The position numbers were made by a program, and so were the translations under genes. This document shows positions 13,531 to 13,622 of a stretch of DNA of 13,622 nt, piece after piece; within the stretch, counting starts at the first letter, position 1, and each line of letters begins with the position of its first letter. Under the pieces are notes generated by a model. That model saw only the letters and a list, made by a program, of their open reading frames with translations. It searched no databases and was not told where the DNA came from. Source of the stretch: CALZJC01 sp041574955 (GTDB lineage Bacteria > Acidobacteriota > Thermoanaerobaculia > Multivoradales > JAHEKO01). The stretch spans positions 1 through 13,622 of the forward strand of contig JBFGNS010000117.1 of the NCBI GenBank assembly GCA_041574955.1. Direction: 5' to 3'.

Positions 13531-13622
13531 CGAGGGTTCGGGGCTTCGGGCCGGTGCGCTGGCCGTACGTGGGCCCGGGGCTGCGCTCCAAAGGCGAGGG
13601 TGATGTCGCTCCGCCCCGGGCC
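13531..13622. repeat. Direct repeat copy 2, cut by window edge
   Basis: Second copy of the element, 160 bp after the first. Inner arm GGGCCCGGGG is at 13571-13580, and its partner CCCCGGGCC starts at 13614 and runs off the window. More copies may follow. Confidence 0.88.

Larger units (their letters stand above)
13351..13622. other. Gene-free repeat-rich region after SxtJ gene
   Basis: No credible gene was seen. The region opens with degenerate G-rich runs built on GGGTTGAGGGG and CGAGGGTTCGGGG. It then holds two copies of a GC-rich element separated by ~67 unique bases. The minus frame across it (13178-13591) translates both copies as a repeated peptide and is judged non-coding. Confidence 0.7.

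Noticed and set aside
13178..13591. Minus-strand frame with a repeated peptide (PLERSPGPTYGQRT)
   Set aside because: The peptide duplication is explained by the DNA repeat, the frame overlaps the SxtJ gene, and no start signal or family supports it.
13371..13622. CRISPR array or attachment site
   Set aside because: Only two copies, ~90-bp repeats, no regular short spacers, no cas or integrase genes.

Overview
The window is very GC-rich, densely coded bacterial chromosome. It carries a lipoprotein, an amidase-activator-like LytM protein and an S41/CtpA family protein, which points to a two-membrane (Gram-negative type) cell. The mix of a DUF4388 regulator, an Ig-like plus DUF5648-like secreted protein, a NodU/CmcH carbamoyltransferase with an SxtJ partner, and GC-rich intergenic repeats would fit a lineage such as Acidobacteriota (Thermoanaerobaculia-like). 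That placement is inference; there is no rRNA or other phylogenetic marker here. No tRNA, rRNA, CRISPR array, transposase or phage gene was seen.

Layout. (1) 1-1696, plus: 3' part of a secreted-looking protein with an Ig-like and a DUF5648-like domain. (2) 1707-5054, minus: a tight operon read leftwards, gcdH (glutaryl-CoA dehydrogenase) > glpX (class II fructose-1,6-bisphosphatase; GTGA overlap) > DUF4388 protein. (3) 5055-5213: divergent promoter region with back-to-back -10 elements and two perfect palindromes. (4) 5214-7179, plus: a 78-aa basic helical protein, a CPBP intramembrane protease, an RsbW-like anti-sigma kinase and an RsbV-like STAS antagonist. (5) 7206-8762, minus: a lone family-5 ABC substrate-binding lipoprotein. 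(6) 8781-13350, plus: EnvC-like LytM protein > S41/CtpA-like protein > NodU/CmcH carbamoyltransferase > SxtJ-like membrane protein. (7) 13351-13622: gene-free repeat region with two copies of an ~90-bp GC-rich element at 160-bp spacing.

How the parts work together. The left operon joins glutaryl-CoA breakdown to gluconeogenesis, with a regulator-like third gene. The RsbW/RsbV pair is a partner-switch module without its sigma factor or phosphatase nearby. The right operon is envelope-oriented. Its first two proteins are apparent pseudoenzymes: the LytM domain lacks most zinc-site residues, as in EnvC, and the S41 protein has Gly where the catalytic Ser should be and His where the Lys should be. 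The next two genes form the carbamoyltransferase/SxtJ pair known from natural-product and polysaccharide loci. The non-catalytic S41 protein, the EnvC/S41 pair leading into the carbamoylation pair, and the nested inverted repeat at the right edge are the most interesting points. I did not find a clearly new defence or mobile system.
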